From RGIG1959 sp045540655 (lineage in GTDB: Bacteria; Bacillota; Clostridia; Oscillospirales; Acutalibacteraceae): 23,866 nucleotides of DNA. Shown in pieces: positions 1 through 6,767 of this stretch. Numbering within the stretch: the stretch's first letter is position 1; every line of letters starts with the position of its first letter. The position numbers were made by a program, and so were the translations under genes. The notes beneath the pieces are model-generated. The model was not told the DNA's origin and made no database searches. It was given only the letters and a program-made list of their open reading frames with translations. Where the stretch lies: assembly GCA_045540655.1 (NCBI GenBank), contig JAZQHP010000137.1, positions 1-23,866 on the forward strand, in the 5' to 3' direction.

Positions 1-24
1 CTCATCGAATGAGCGGGCGTTTTT
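1..24 (+). terminator. Partial rho-independent terminator at the window edge
   Basis: The arms CTCAT (1-5) and ATGAG (9-13) face each other across a CGA loop. The right arm continues as CGGGCG and then TTTTT (20-24). The matching left part of the stem would lie before the window. It would stop a plus-strand gene to the left and may also serve the esterase that ends at 36 on the minus strand. It is called from half a stem only. Confidence 0.5.
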
Positions 25-35
25 GTCTATATTGT

Positions 36-2237
36 TTAATCGGAAAGGGCTCTGAGCAGGATGTTACGCACGTCGGTGGTGCTGACGTCGCCGCTGTTAT
101 TCTCATCGGCCGCTTTCATTTCTGCCGCCGAACAGTTTTGACCGTCCAGCAGACTGCACAGCATGGCTTCGCGGGCATCCAGCGTCGACAGCTTGCCGTC
201 GCCCGTCACGTCGCCGATGACCGACACGATCACGGAGTCGACCACCGTCTCGTCAACAACCAGCTGCAACAGCACACCGGTACGAAGTTCTCCGCCTGCG
301 AGATTGCCCTGCTCGTCCACGACACGCAGATAGGCGGCATCGTTCATTGCCGCGGTCAGTGCGATCGCCGTTGTGCCTGCCTCTACGCGGTAGACAACGC
401 CGTCCGCGATCGGATAGGTCGTGCTGCTGATGGCGGTCGGGGTCGGCGGCGTCTGTACACCGTCATTGCTCGTGATGGCACAGCGGTAGAAGGTGACAAG
501 TGTATCGGTGTTGCCGACCACATACAGGTCACAACCGACCACGGTGATGCATCCGTTGGCATCGGCGTAGGACTTGATATACTCGCCCAGCGGAATGGTC
601 ATCGTTTTTCGCGTCGCATCGGGCGCGAAGTTCACGGCGGTTTCGCCCGCCGCTTCGGTGGCCGTCACGGTGTGCTGGGTGCCGTCCGCGCCCTTGAACG
701 CGATATGCACATTCCATTCCGCACTGCTGGAGGTTTCCAGCGTCAGATAAGGCGTCGCGTCCAGATCCACTACCGCCGCATAATCGGTGTGCAGATACGG
801 CCAGTACACGCCCTCGCCGCCTTTATACAACGTGACGATGCCGGAGGGGTCGTAATACGGCCACACGTAGTGCCCGTTGGTGTTCGGCGCGGTCGTCACA
901 CCGCTGACAGGCATCAGATCCAGTCCCGTGACATACCCGTCGATGGCGCTTCTCAATTCGTAATAGCGATAGCCGAGACGATACGGATCGGAGGTAAGGC
1001 AGTCGACTTCCATCTGCGCGAGCGCCAGCGCCTGCGTGAGCGCCACGCTCGGATTGACGATCTCTTTGGCACGCTCGATCTCCGACTTCAATTGCGGGAG
1101 CACCGCCGTCTTATCGGAATAATCTGCCGGCAGAACCGACTGAATCAAAAACGACGTGAGCGTCTCTGCCGCCGCCTGATGGCCGAGCACCGTCGGGTGA
1201 CCCTCGCCGCCCTCCGTGTTCTCGGGCAGGATGCAGAAATAGTAGCCCGCCGCGGCACCGCCGAGTTCCGCGACCGCCGCCGTGAGCTCCGCTTCATAGG
1301 TGATGCCCATCATGCCGGTGCACCACACGACCTTCGCGCCGTTGTTCTTCGTTTTCGCCATGGTCATCAGGTTGATCGCGCCCGCTTTGAACTGCGCAGG
1401 CGTCAGATCGATGCGACCGTATTTCGCCGCCGAATAGTCGTTGGTGCCGAGATTGATCACCACGATGTCGGCGGGCGGATTGAAATCATACAAACCGCTG
1501 CTCTCATGGTTGCGCCAGTAGGACGTGTAGGGATACATATCCTGCAGGTTGAGTCCCGTGCCCTGCGAGTTCCAGCCGCCGCAGCAACCGTAGCCGCTCG
1601 TCTGCGTCACACGCACGTTCGCGCCGATCGCCTCACCCGTCAGATAGGCATAGGTCTGCGTACCGTCCTGGTACACGGGATAGCTCGCGTTCGCGGTGCT
1701 GTTGGTGGCAAGGTTGCTCGCGCCGCCCGAAATGGAGTCGCCCACCACTTCCATCGTGAAGCGATCCGCAGGAGGCGCCACGATCGGCGTGCCCGAGAAG
1801 GTCACGCCCCACACCGTCATCAGCGCGGAGCTCGCCTCGGTCTGTTTGTAAACTTCAATATGGTGATAGCCTTCGGCAAGACCGCTCGCGAGTGTCAGCT
1901 GCTGATACTGTGACACGCCGCTCGACGTGTTCGTGATCTCAACGCGACGGCGCACGCCGTCCACGATCACCGTCAGGAACATATTGTTCGTGTAGGTGCA
2001 TTTGTAATCCGCACCCATCACCACGTCGCCGCTGCCGTAGAAATAGAATTCAAATCCGGAGGACGACGTGTCCATGTTGAGCGCCGACGCTTCAACCTCC
2101 ACACGACCTTGCGTTTTGTAGTAGCCTTCCAGTTGGGTAAAATTGTACGTTTTCGCCTCTGCGGACACGCCCATCGTCATCGGCACCGCCGCCAACAACA
2201 GGCATACCGCCAACACGCCGACAAACCAACGTTTCAT
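36..2237 (-). CDS. Secreted CE2-like SGNH esterase with C-terminal dockerin
   Basis: This is probably an acetyl-xylan or carbohydrate esterase exported to the cell surface or a cellulosome. Residues 1-28 form a signal peptide. A beta-rich domain (about 30-150) precedes an SGNH hydrolase domain (about 160-370) with GDSI (Ser169), GTND (Asn267) and a GEGHP block (His348), counting from the TTG. No Asp sits three residues before this His, as is known for CE2 enzymes, which use a Ser-His dyad. The region 440-590 is beta-rich and could bind carbohydrate, but I do not recognise it. Residues 676-734 form a type I-like dockerin with two Ca-binding repeats, GDVTGDGKLS and ADENNSGDVS. AAGGAG lies 11 nt before this ATG and 8 nt before an in-frame TTG at 2240, so either could be the start. 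The gene follows the HAD gene by about 50 nt and may be co-transcribed with it. The acyl substrate is inferred. Confidence 0.85.
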   Translation of the reverse strand: MKRWFVGVLAVCLLLAAVPMTMGVSAEAKTYNFTQLEGYYKTQGRVEVEASALNMDTSSSGFEFYFYGSGDVVMGADYKCTYTNNMFLTVIVDGVRRRVEITNTSSGVSQYQQLTLASGLAEGYHHIEVYKQTEASSALMTVWGVTFSGTPIVAPPADRFTMEVVGDSISGGASNLATNSTANASYPVYQDGTQTYAYLTGEAIGANVRVTQTSGYGCCGGWNSQGTGLNLQDMYPYTSYWRNHESSGLYDFNPPADIVVINLGTNDYSAAKYGRIDLTPAQFKAGAINLMTMAKTKNNGAKVVWCTGMMGITYEAELTAAVAELGGAAAGYYFCILPENTEGGEGHPTVLGHQAAAETLTSFLIQSVLPADYSDKTAVLPQLKSEIERAKEIVNPSVALTQALALAQMEVDCLTSDPYRLGYRYYELRSAIDGYVTGLDLMPVSGVTTAPNTNGHYVWPYYDPSGIVTLYKGGEGVYWPYLHTDYAAVVDLDATPYLTLETSSSAEWNVHIAFKGADGTQHTVTATEAAGETAVNFAPDATRKTMTIPLGEYIKSYADANGCITVVGCDLYVVGNTDTLVTFYRCAITSNDGVQTPPTPTAISSTTYPIADGVVYRVEAGTTAIALTAAMNDAAYLRVVDEQGNLAGGELRTGVLLQLVVDETVVDSVIVSVIGDVTGDGKLSTLDAREAMLCSLLDGQNCSAAEMKAADENNSGDVSTTDVRNILLRALSD

Positions 2238-2287
2238 CAAGGGAATCGCTCCTTTCTTATCAGGGGATTATCCATATCTTCAGTGTA

Positions 2288-2959
2288 TCACGAACCGCCG
2301 CAAAATTCAAGCATTCCCGCCGCATTTCTGCGTATCTGCTCAAACGACTGTATATACAGGTCGGCGAGCGCTTTGACCCGCTCGGGGTTTCGCTGAAAAC
2401 GGTCCTGCACCCCGCACACGGGAAAGCCCGCCGCCCGGGCGGTACGGATCGCATAGGAGGAATCCTCGAACACCCATGTGGTCGCCACGGGCGTGTGCAT
2501 CCACTGCGCCGCCGCCAGAAACATGGTCGGCTCGCTTTTCGGTGCTATCTCGGCGGCGGTGAACACCTGCTCGATATACGGCATCAGCCCGCACTTTTCC
2601 AGCACGGGGCACGCCAGCTCCCGATCGGTCGCGGTGGCAACGCACACCCGCACGCCTGCGTCCCGCAGATGCCGCAAAAATGCTTCGGCGCCGTCTTTCG
2701 CCACAGCATCGGCGGCATACGACCGCCGCACCTGCTCCTTGAAGCCCTGCACGATCGCGTCCACCGGTTCATCAATGCCGTAGGACCGCTGAAAATGCCT
2801 CGCCAGCGACGGCATGTCCTGCGCCATAAGCGAATCCTGCGGATCGCCGCGCGGTACGATGCCACGGCTTTGTAAATATGCCTCACCCGCCGTTACCCAC
2901 GCCGCGAGTGAATCCAGAAGCGTGCCGTCCATATCCAGTATCACTCCGTCACACCGCAT
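2288..2959 (-). CDS. HAD-superfamily hydrolase, phosphoglycolate phosphatase/beta-phosphoglucomutase-like
   Basis: This is a 223-residue cytoplasmic HAD subfamily IA phosphatase or mutase. Motif I is LDMDGTLLDS with nucleophile Asp9 and acid/base Asp11. Motif II is VCVATATD (Thr109). Motif III is Lys141 in APKSEP. Motif IV is FEDS (Glu165, Asp166), which holds Mg2+. An alpha-helical cap lies between motifs I and II (about 15-85). The length is normal for the family. The ATG has a purine-rich GGGGAAGG just upstream and a promoter with a perfect TTGACA. The substrate cannot be told from sequence: sugar phosphates such as beta-glucose-1-phosphate, or phosphoglycolate, are the usual ones. The neighbouring exported esterase hints at sugar metabolism, but this is weak evidence. 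Confidence 0.88.
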   Translation of the reverse strand: MRCDGVILDMDGTLLDSLAAWVTAGEAYLQSRGIVPRGDPQDSLMAQDMPSLARHFQRSYGIDEPVDAIVQGFKEQVRRSYAADAVAKDGAEAFLRHLRDAGVRVCVATATDRELACPVLEKCGLMPYIEQVFTAAEIAPKSEPTMFLAAAQWMHTPVATTWVFEDSSYAIRTARAAGFPVCGVQDRFQRNPERVKALADLYIQSFEQIRRNAAGMLEFCGGS

Positions 2960-2991
2960 CGCCTTCCCCGCCTTTCGCTGTTCTGCTTTCT

Positions 2992-3021
2992 ATAGTATCC
3001 CAAGTCCCGGCGCCTTGTCAA
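2992..3021 (-). promoter_or_regulatory. Sigma-A-like promoter for the HAD gene
   Basis: On the minus strand, TTGACA (3016-3021, perfect consensus) is followed after 18 nt by TACTAT (2992-2997). Transcription would start near 2985, giving a leader of about 26 nt to the HAD ATG. The -10 is imperfect (4 of 6). Confidence 0.6.
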
Positions 3022-3051
3022 TGCCGTGTTAGGATATTTCACAAGGAAGTG

Positions 3052-3087
3052 CGGTTTTTTTATCAAAAAACCGTCATTTCGACGGTT
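3052..3087. repeat. Two overlapping inverted repeats sharing one arm
   Basis: CGGTTTTTT (3052-3060) pairs with AAAAAACCG (3065-3073) over a 4-nt loop. AACCGTC (3069-3075) pairs with GACGGTT (3081-3087) over a 5-nt loop. The two stems share the segment 3069-3073, so only one can form at a time. They lie between the divergent HAD and transporter promoters, and the right arm runs into the transporter -35. They may form an operator. Read on the minus strand, the second stem is followed by TTTT and so resembles a terminator, although no minus-strand gene lies upstream to need one. Confidence 0.55.
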
Positions 3088-3114
3088 GATTTTAGAAATA
3101 GGCGGCGCTATAAT
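3086..3114 (+). promoter_or_regulatory. Promoter for the transporter-kinase operon
   Basis: TTGATT (3086-3091), a 17-nt spacer and TATAAT (3109-3114) form a good sigma-A-type promoter. Transcription would begin near 3121, leaving an AT-rich leader of about 76 nt before the transporter. No riboswitch-like fold was recognised in that leader. The -35 overlaps the right arm of an inverted repeat. Confidence 0.7.
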
Positions 3115-3196
3115 AAAGCGTGCTTGTTCTTATATTATTCATATTTAATATATATCCCGTTTGAGAAGAATGCTTGAGAAAGCGGAGGATAGACGT

Positions 3197-4549
3197 ATGG
3201 CTGCACAAATTGTTGCCATCGCGATCTTTGTTGTTATGTTCGCGCTGGTCATCACAGAAAAAATTGAAAAGCACATCACTACGCTGGTTTGCGGCGCGGC
3301 GGTCATGATCTTCGTGTTCGGTTTTTGTCAGAGCTGGAACTTTGAAACCATGTGGCACGTAATCAACCTCCGCTCCCTCGGTGAACTCGGCTTCTGGTGG
3401 GGCGAATCCGAACACGCCGGCGGTATCGACTGGGCCACCATCATTTTCCTGGCAGGTATGATGGTCATGGTCGAAGGCATGGCGCGGGTCGGCTTCTTCC
3501 GCTGGCTGTGCATGACGCTCGCCAAAGCGGTCAAATACAAGCCGATGCCGATCTTCCTTGTATTCATGATCATGTCGTCGTGTCTGGCGATGTTCATCGA
3601 CAGCATCACCGTGATCCTGTTCCTTGCCGCCATCACGATCGAACTGGCGCACCTGCTGAAATTCAACCCCGTCCCCATGATCCTCGCGGAAATCTTCTGC
3701 GCCAACCTCGGCGGCTCCGCCACCATGTGCGGCGACCCTCCGAACATCATCATCGGCACGGCGCTTCACCTGAGCTTCTTTGATTTCCTCGTCAACACCG
3801 GTCTGATCGCCCTGCTGGCGCTGGTATTCGTCATTGCTTTCTTCTACATCTGCTTCCGCAAGGAATACCGCAACACGGGCAGTATCATCGACCCCGAATC
3901 CATGCCCGCGCCCGCGTCGGTCATCACCGATAAGCGCGGTTTTGCGGTGAGCATCGTAATCTTCCTTGTGACGGTCGTGTTGCTGGTCACCCACTCCATG
4001 ACGCACCTGAGCGTCGCCTCCATCGGCACCTTCACCGCGGTTGTCACCCTGCTTGCCAACGCCCGCCATGCCGGTCATCTTCTCAAGCTGGTGGACTATA
4101 AGACCTTGCTCTTCTTTGTCGGTCTGTTCATCGTTGTGGCAGGTCTGGAAGAAACCGGCGTGCTGGTGATCATCTCCGATTTCATTCAGAAGCTGTGCGG
4201 CGATAACTTCGTGCTGATGGTCATCATCATCATCTGGGTCCCCGCTGTAGCCAGTGCGTTTGTCGATAACATTCCGTTCGCCGCGACGATGGTGCCTGTC
4301 ATCAAAGCACTGGCGGCCAGCTCCGGCATCGACATCAACATTCTCGCCTATTCGCTTGCCATGGGCCCCGACATCGGCGGCTCCGCCACCCCCATCGGCG
4401 CCTCCGCCAACGTGGTCGGCACCTCGATTGCCGCTAAGGAAGGCTATCCCATCGGCTGGGGTAAATACTGCAAATACATGGCGCCTGCCACCATCATTGT
4501 CATGCTGATCACTACCGTCACCGTATTGTTCCGTTACGGATTGATTTAA
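3197..4549 (+). CDS. ArsB/NhaD-family (ion transporter superfamily) membrane permease
   Basis: This is a 450-residue integral membrane protein with about 11-12 hydrophobic spans. It has the two pseudo-symmetric signature segments of the ArsB/NhaD/SLC13-type ion transporter superfamily: GGSATMCGDPPNI (from residue 172) and GPDIGGSATPIGASANVVG (from residue 390). Known relatives move Na+/H+, arsenite, dicarboxylates or citrate, and the sequence does not settle which applies here. The ATG at 3197 is chosen because GGAGG sits 8 nt upstream. An in-frame TTG at 3161 has no ribosome site and would add 12 charged residues ahead of the first span. The kinase-like gene follows after 22 nt, so the two are probably translated from one mRNA. 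Confidence 0.87.
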   Translation: MAAQIVAIAIFVVMFALVITEKIEKHITTLVCGAAVMIFVFGFCQSWNFETMWHVINLRSLGELGFWWGESEHAGGIDWATIIFLAGMMVMVEGMARVGFFRWLCMTLAKAVKYKPMPIFLVFMIMSSCLAMFIDSITVILFLAAITIELAHLLKFNPVPMILAEIFCANLGGSATMCGDPPNIIIGTALHLSFFDFLVNTGLIALLALVFVIAFFYICFRKEYRNTGSIIDPESMPAPASVITDKRGFAVSIVIFLVTVVLLVTHSMTHLSVASIGTFTAVVTLLANARHAGHLLKLVDYKTLLFFVGLFIVVAGLEETGVLVIISDFIQKLCGDNFVLMVIIIIWVPAVASAFVDNIPFAATMVPVIKALAASSGIDINILAYSLAMGPDIGGSATPIGASANVVGTSIAAKEGYPIGWGKYCKYMAPATIIVMLITTVTVLFRYGLI

Positions 4550-4571
4550 CAGAAGGAAGGATTTGTCATTT

Positions 4572-5177
4572 ATGAGCGAACAATTGATTATCTCCCTCGG
4601 CCGTGAATTCGGCAGCGGCGGTCACCTGATTGCGGAAATGCTCGCTGAGCGTTTCGAGCTCCCCCTGTTTGACTACAATCTCCTGCAGGAAATCTGCGCC
4701 GGTAAAAACATTGATGTGGCGAACCTCAAAAAATACGACGAACTGCCGCGCGCGCGTCTGTTCCATCGCACCGTCAAAGGACACAGCAGTTCGCCGCAAT
4801 ACAACATCGCCCAGATGCAGTTTGATTTTATCCGCCGCAAAGCGGCCGACGGCGAATCCTTCGTCATCGTCGGGCGTTGCGCCGAGGAGATCCTGCGCGG
4901 TGATCCGGCTCTCGTGTCGGTGTTTATCATCGGCGATCACGAGAAAAAGCGTGACCGTATCCGTCGCCTGTACAACCTGTCTGCCGAGGACGCCGAAGCC
5001 CTGATGCAGGTGACCAACCGCAAGAGAAAGCAGTATCACAACCACTACTGCACCACCAAATGGGGCGATTCGCGCAACTACGAATTGTCCATTAATTCCA
5101 GCCATATCGGCTACGAAGAAACCGCCGACGTGATTGAACAATACATCCGCCTGCGGTTCCCCGACTGGAACAAATAA
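4572..5177 (+). CDS. Cytidylate kinase-like P-loop protein
   Basis: This 201-residue protein belongs to the cytidylate-kinase-like family (Cytidylate_kin2/AAA_26 type), as judged from its layout. The Walker A is near the N-terminus, GREFGSGG (10-17), in place of the GPxGSGKS form of housekeeping Cmk. An IVGRCAEEIL segment and a basic lid-like stretch (EKKRDRIRR) follow, and near the end comes the DSRNYELSINSSHIG motif typical of this group. True Cmk phosphorylates CMP and dCMP; the substrate of this subfamily is not known to me. AAGGAAGG lies 11 nt before the ATG at 4572. An in-frame TTG at 4563 is too close to that site. It is the last gene of the transporter operon, ahead of a strong terminator. 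Confidence 0.82.
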   Translation: MSEQLIISLGREFGSGGHLIAEMLAERFELPLFDYNLLQEICAGKNIDVANLKKYDELPRARLFHRTVKGHSSSPQYNIAQMQFDFIRRKAADGESFVIVGRCAEEILRGDPALVSVFIIGDHEKKRDRIRRLYNLSAEDAEALMQVTNRKRKQYHNHYCTTKWGDSRNYELSINSSHIGYEETADVIEQYIRLRFPDWNK

Positions 5178-5182
5178 ACAGC

Positions 5183-5223
5183 AAAAAGCGTACGCTTCCG
5201 AGAAGAAAGCGTACGCTTTTTTT
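5183..5223. terminator. Strong hairpin terminator between convergent genes
   Basis: The arms 5183-5197 and 5207-5221 pair over 15 bp around a 9-nt loop. Each arm contains the palindrome GCGTACGC. The plus-strand 3' side ends in a run of T, and the minus-strand side does too (the complement of AAAAA at 5183-5187). It should therefore stop both the kinase-like gene and the small minus-strand gene at 5233. Confidence 0.9.
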
Positions 5224-5232
5224 GGCTTGGAG

Positions 5233-5349
5233 TTATTCGCAGGTGAAGTCCTCGCGAATCGAGGGCGGTGCGGGCAGGAACTTCAACACCGCCACGGCAA
5301 CGGCGGCAACCGCTGCAATGATACCGATAATCGTCAAAACTTGCTTCAT
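5233..5349 (-). CDS. Small single-span membrane protein (38 residues), unknown function
   Basis: A short ORF encodes 38 residues. It begins MKQVLTIIGIIAAV and has one hydrophobic span (about 3-24) rich in Ile, Ala and Val. A short Pro-containing tail follows, ending SIREDFTCE. AGGAGGG lies 10 nt before the ATG, a TACAAT -10 lies further upstream, and the stop is followed by the shared terminator. This is a complete expression unit in little more than 160 bp, which is why I call it a real gene. It matches no family that I can name. Small Clostridial membrane proteins of this shape exist, but their roles are unknown to me. Confidence 0.7.
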   Translation of the reverse strand: MKQVLTIIGIIAAVAAVAVAVLKFLPAPPSIREDFTCE

Positions 5350-5389
5350 TGTATGTTGTCCCTCCTGTCGAATTATGGTGTCTGTTATC

Positions 5390-5418
5390 ATTGTATCCTA
5401 CTTTTCGTAAAATTGCTA
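5390..5418 (-). promoter_or_regulatory. Tentative promoter for the 38-residue gene
   Basis: TACAAT on the minus strand (5390-5395) is a good -10. At the expected distance upstream there is only TAGCAA, a poor -35. The leader would be about 34 nt. Confidence 0.35.
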
Positions 5419-5514
5419 CCGTTTTTTTCGAATTTCTTTTTACAGATTTGTTAATTTTTTGGAAAGTGCGCGGTTTTGTTACAAAATTTTTTCAAATTCT
5501 GTTCCCTTTAACGG

Positions 5515-5543
5515 TTGTCATATGGAAAACAATCATGTATAAT
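5515..5543 (+). promoter_or_regulatory. Sigma-A promoter for the desulfurase-sortase-thiI operon
   Basis: TTGTCA (5515-5520), a 17-nt spacer and a perfect TATAAT (5538-5543) form a strong promoter. The preceding 100 bases are AT-rich (T and A runs at 5421-5500) and could act as an UP element. The leader is about 35 nt and holds no riboswitch-like structure that I recognise. Confidence 0.82.
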
Positions 5544-5584
5544 ATATACTGATTAAATATGAGCTTTTGGAAGGAGGACAAGCC

Positions 5585-6733
5585 GTGCACGTGTATCTTG
5601 ACAACAGTGCTACCACCAGACCGTGCCAAGCGGCTGTGGAAGCCGCCGTCGACGCGATGACGGAACAGTACGGCAACCCTTCCTCCCTGCATACGCTCGG
5701 CATCCGCGCTGCGCAGACGGTGACCGATGCGCGCCGTGCGACGGCATCCCTGCTGAAGCTCCACGACGCCGGCAGTGACCTGAACCGCATCGTCTTCACG
5801 TCGGGCGGCACAGAAGCGAACAATATGGCATTGTTCGGCGCGGCCGCCGCCAGACGCCGCGAGGGGCATCACATCGTCACCACCGCCATCGAGCATCCGT
5901 CGGTGCTGGAAGCAATGAAACAGCTTGAGCGCGAAGGCTACGAGCTGACCGTGGTCGCCCCCGATACCAACGGCGATTACGACGCATCCGCGCTCGCCGA
6001 TGCCTGCCGCGAAGATACGATTCTGTTTGCGGCGATGCTCGTCAACAACGAACTCGGCACACAGTTGCCGCTCGCCAAAGCGATTCCCATGATCCGCCGA
6101 CGCGCCCCCAAAGCGCACATCCACTGCGACGCGGTGCAGGCGGCAGGCAAACTGCCCTTCAGCGCCCGCTCGCTGGACGCGGATACCATCAGCATCAGCG
6201 GTCACAAGCTCCACGCGCCCAAAGGCGCCGGTGCTTTATATATCAAGCAGGGCGTGCGCCTGGTTTCCCGCACCTACGGCGGCGGACAGGAGCAGACCAT
6301 CCGCTCGGGTACCGAAGCGGTTCCTGCCATTGCCGGCTTCGGCGCGGCGCTTCGCGCGCTCCCGCCGTCCCCCGCATTCCTCACGCACACCCAAACATTG
6401 CTGGATCGTGCGTTGGACGGCCTGCGTACGATGGACGAGGTTGTGATCCATCGTCCGACCCACGCCGTACCGTATATTCTCAGCCTGTCGGTGCGCGGAT
6501 TCAAAAGCGAAACCCTCGTGCACTTTCTTGCCGAACGCGGCATTTACGTTTCCGCAGGATCGGCGTGTGCCAAGGGACACGACAGCCATGTACTGAAAGC
6601 GATCGGGCTACCACCCGAAGAGATACAAAGCGCCTTGCGTATCAGCCTGTGCGCGGATAACACCACCGACGATATAGACGCATTCCTAACGGCGCTCCGG
6701 GAAGCCATTGCTTCGCTCGCTCGCGCCCACTGA
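5585..6733 (+). CDS. Cysteine desulfurase (NifS/IscS class, NifZ-like)
   Basis: This is a PLP enzyme that takes sulfur from L-cysteine as a persulfide, releasing alanine. The 382-residue product begins MHVYLDNSATT, the usual N-terminus. The PLP lysine is Lys208 in SISGHKLHAPKG, and the persulfide cysteine is Cys328 in SAGSACAKGH. The start is GTG at 5585, because AAGGAGG lies 7 nt upstream; an upstream in-frame TTG at 5567 overlaps that ribosome site. It is the first gene of an operon with thiI. By analogy with the NifZ-ThiI pair of Bacillus subtilis, it probably supplies sulfur for 4-thiouridine in tRNA. A more general Fe-S role cannot be excluded, since no IscU partner is in view. Confidence 0.92.
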   Translation: MHVYLDNSATTRPCQAAVEAAVDAMTEQYGNPSSLHTLGIRAAQTVTDARRATASLLKLHDAGSDLNRIVFTSGGTEANNMALFGAAAARRREGHHIVTTAIEHPSVLEAMKQLEREGYELTVVAPDTNGDYDASALADACREDTILFAAMLVNNELGTQLPLAKAIPMIRRRAPKAHIHCDAVQAAGKLPFSARSLDADTISISGHKLHAPKGAGALYIKQGVRLVSRTYGGGQEQTIRSGTEAVPAIAGFGAALRALPPSPAFLTHTQTLLDRALDGLRTMDEVVIHRPTHAVPYILSLSVRGFKSETLVHFLAERGIYVSAGSACAKGHDSHVLKAIGLPPEEIQSALRISLCADNTTDDIDAFLTALREAIASLARAH

Positions 6734-6767
6734 CCGTTCAAGCCCGAACAGAAAGGCAGGATTCTCC

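Noticed and set aside
9..1913. Long open frame on the strand opposite the esterase (634 codons)
   Set aside because: It is a shadow of the high-GC esterase gene. It has no recognisable domain, is rich in Arg/His/Gly/Ala as mirrored frames are, and the real gene has signal peptide, catalytic motifs and dockerin.
5474..5492. TTTTG-TTA-CAAAA followed by six T as a terminator
   Set aside because: The stem is weak and nearly all A-T, and no transcript is expected to reach it from the left past the strong terminator at 5183. It is more likely AT-rich promoter upstream sequence.
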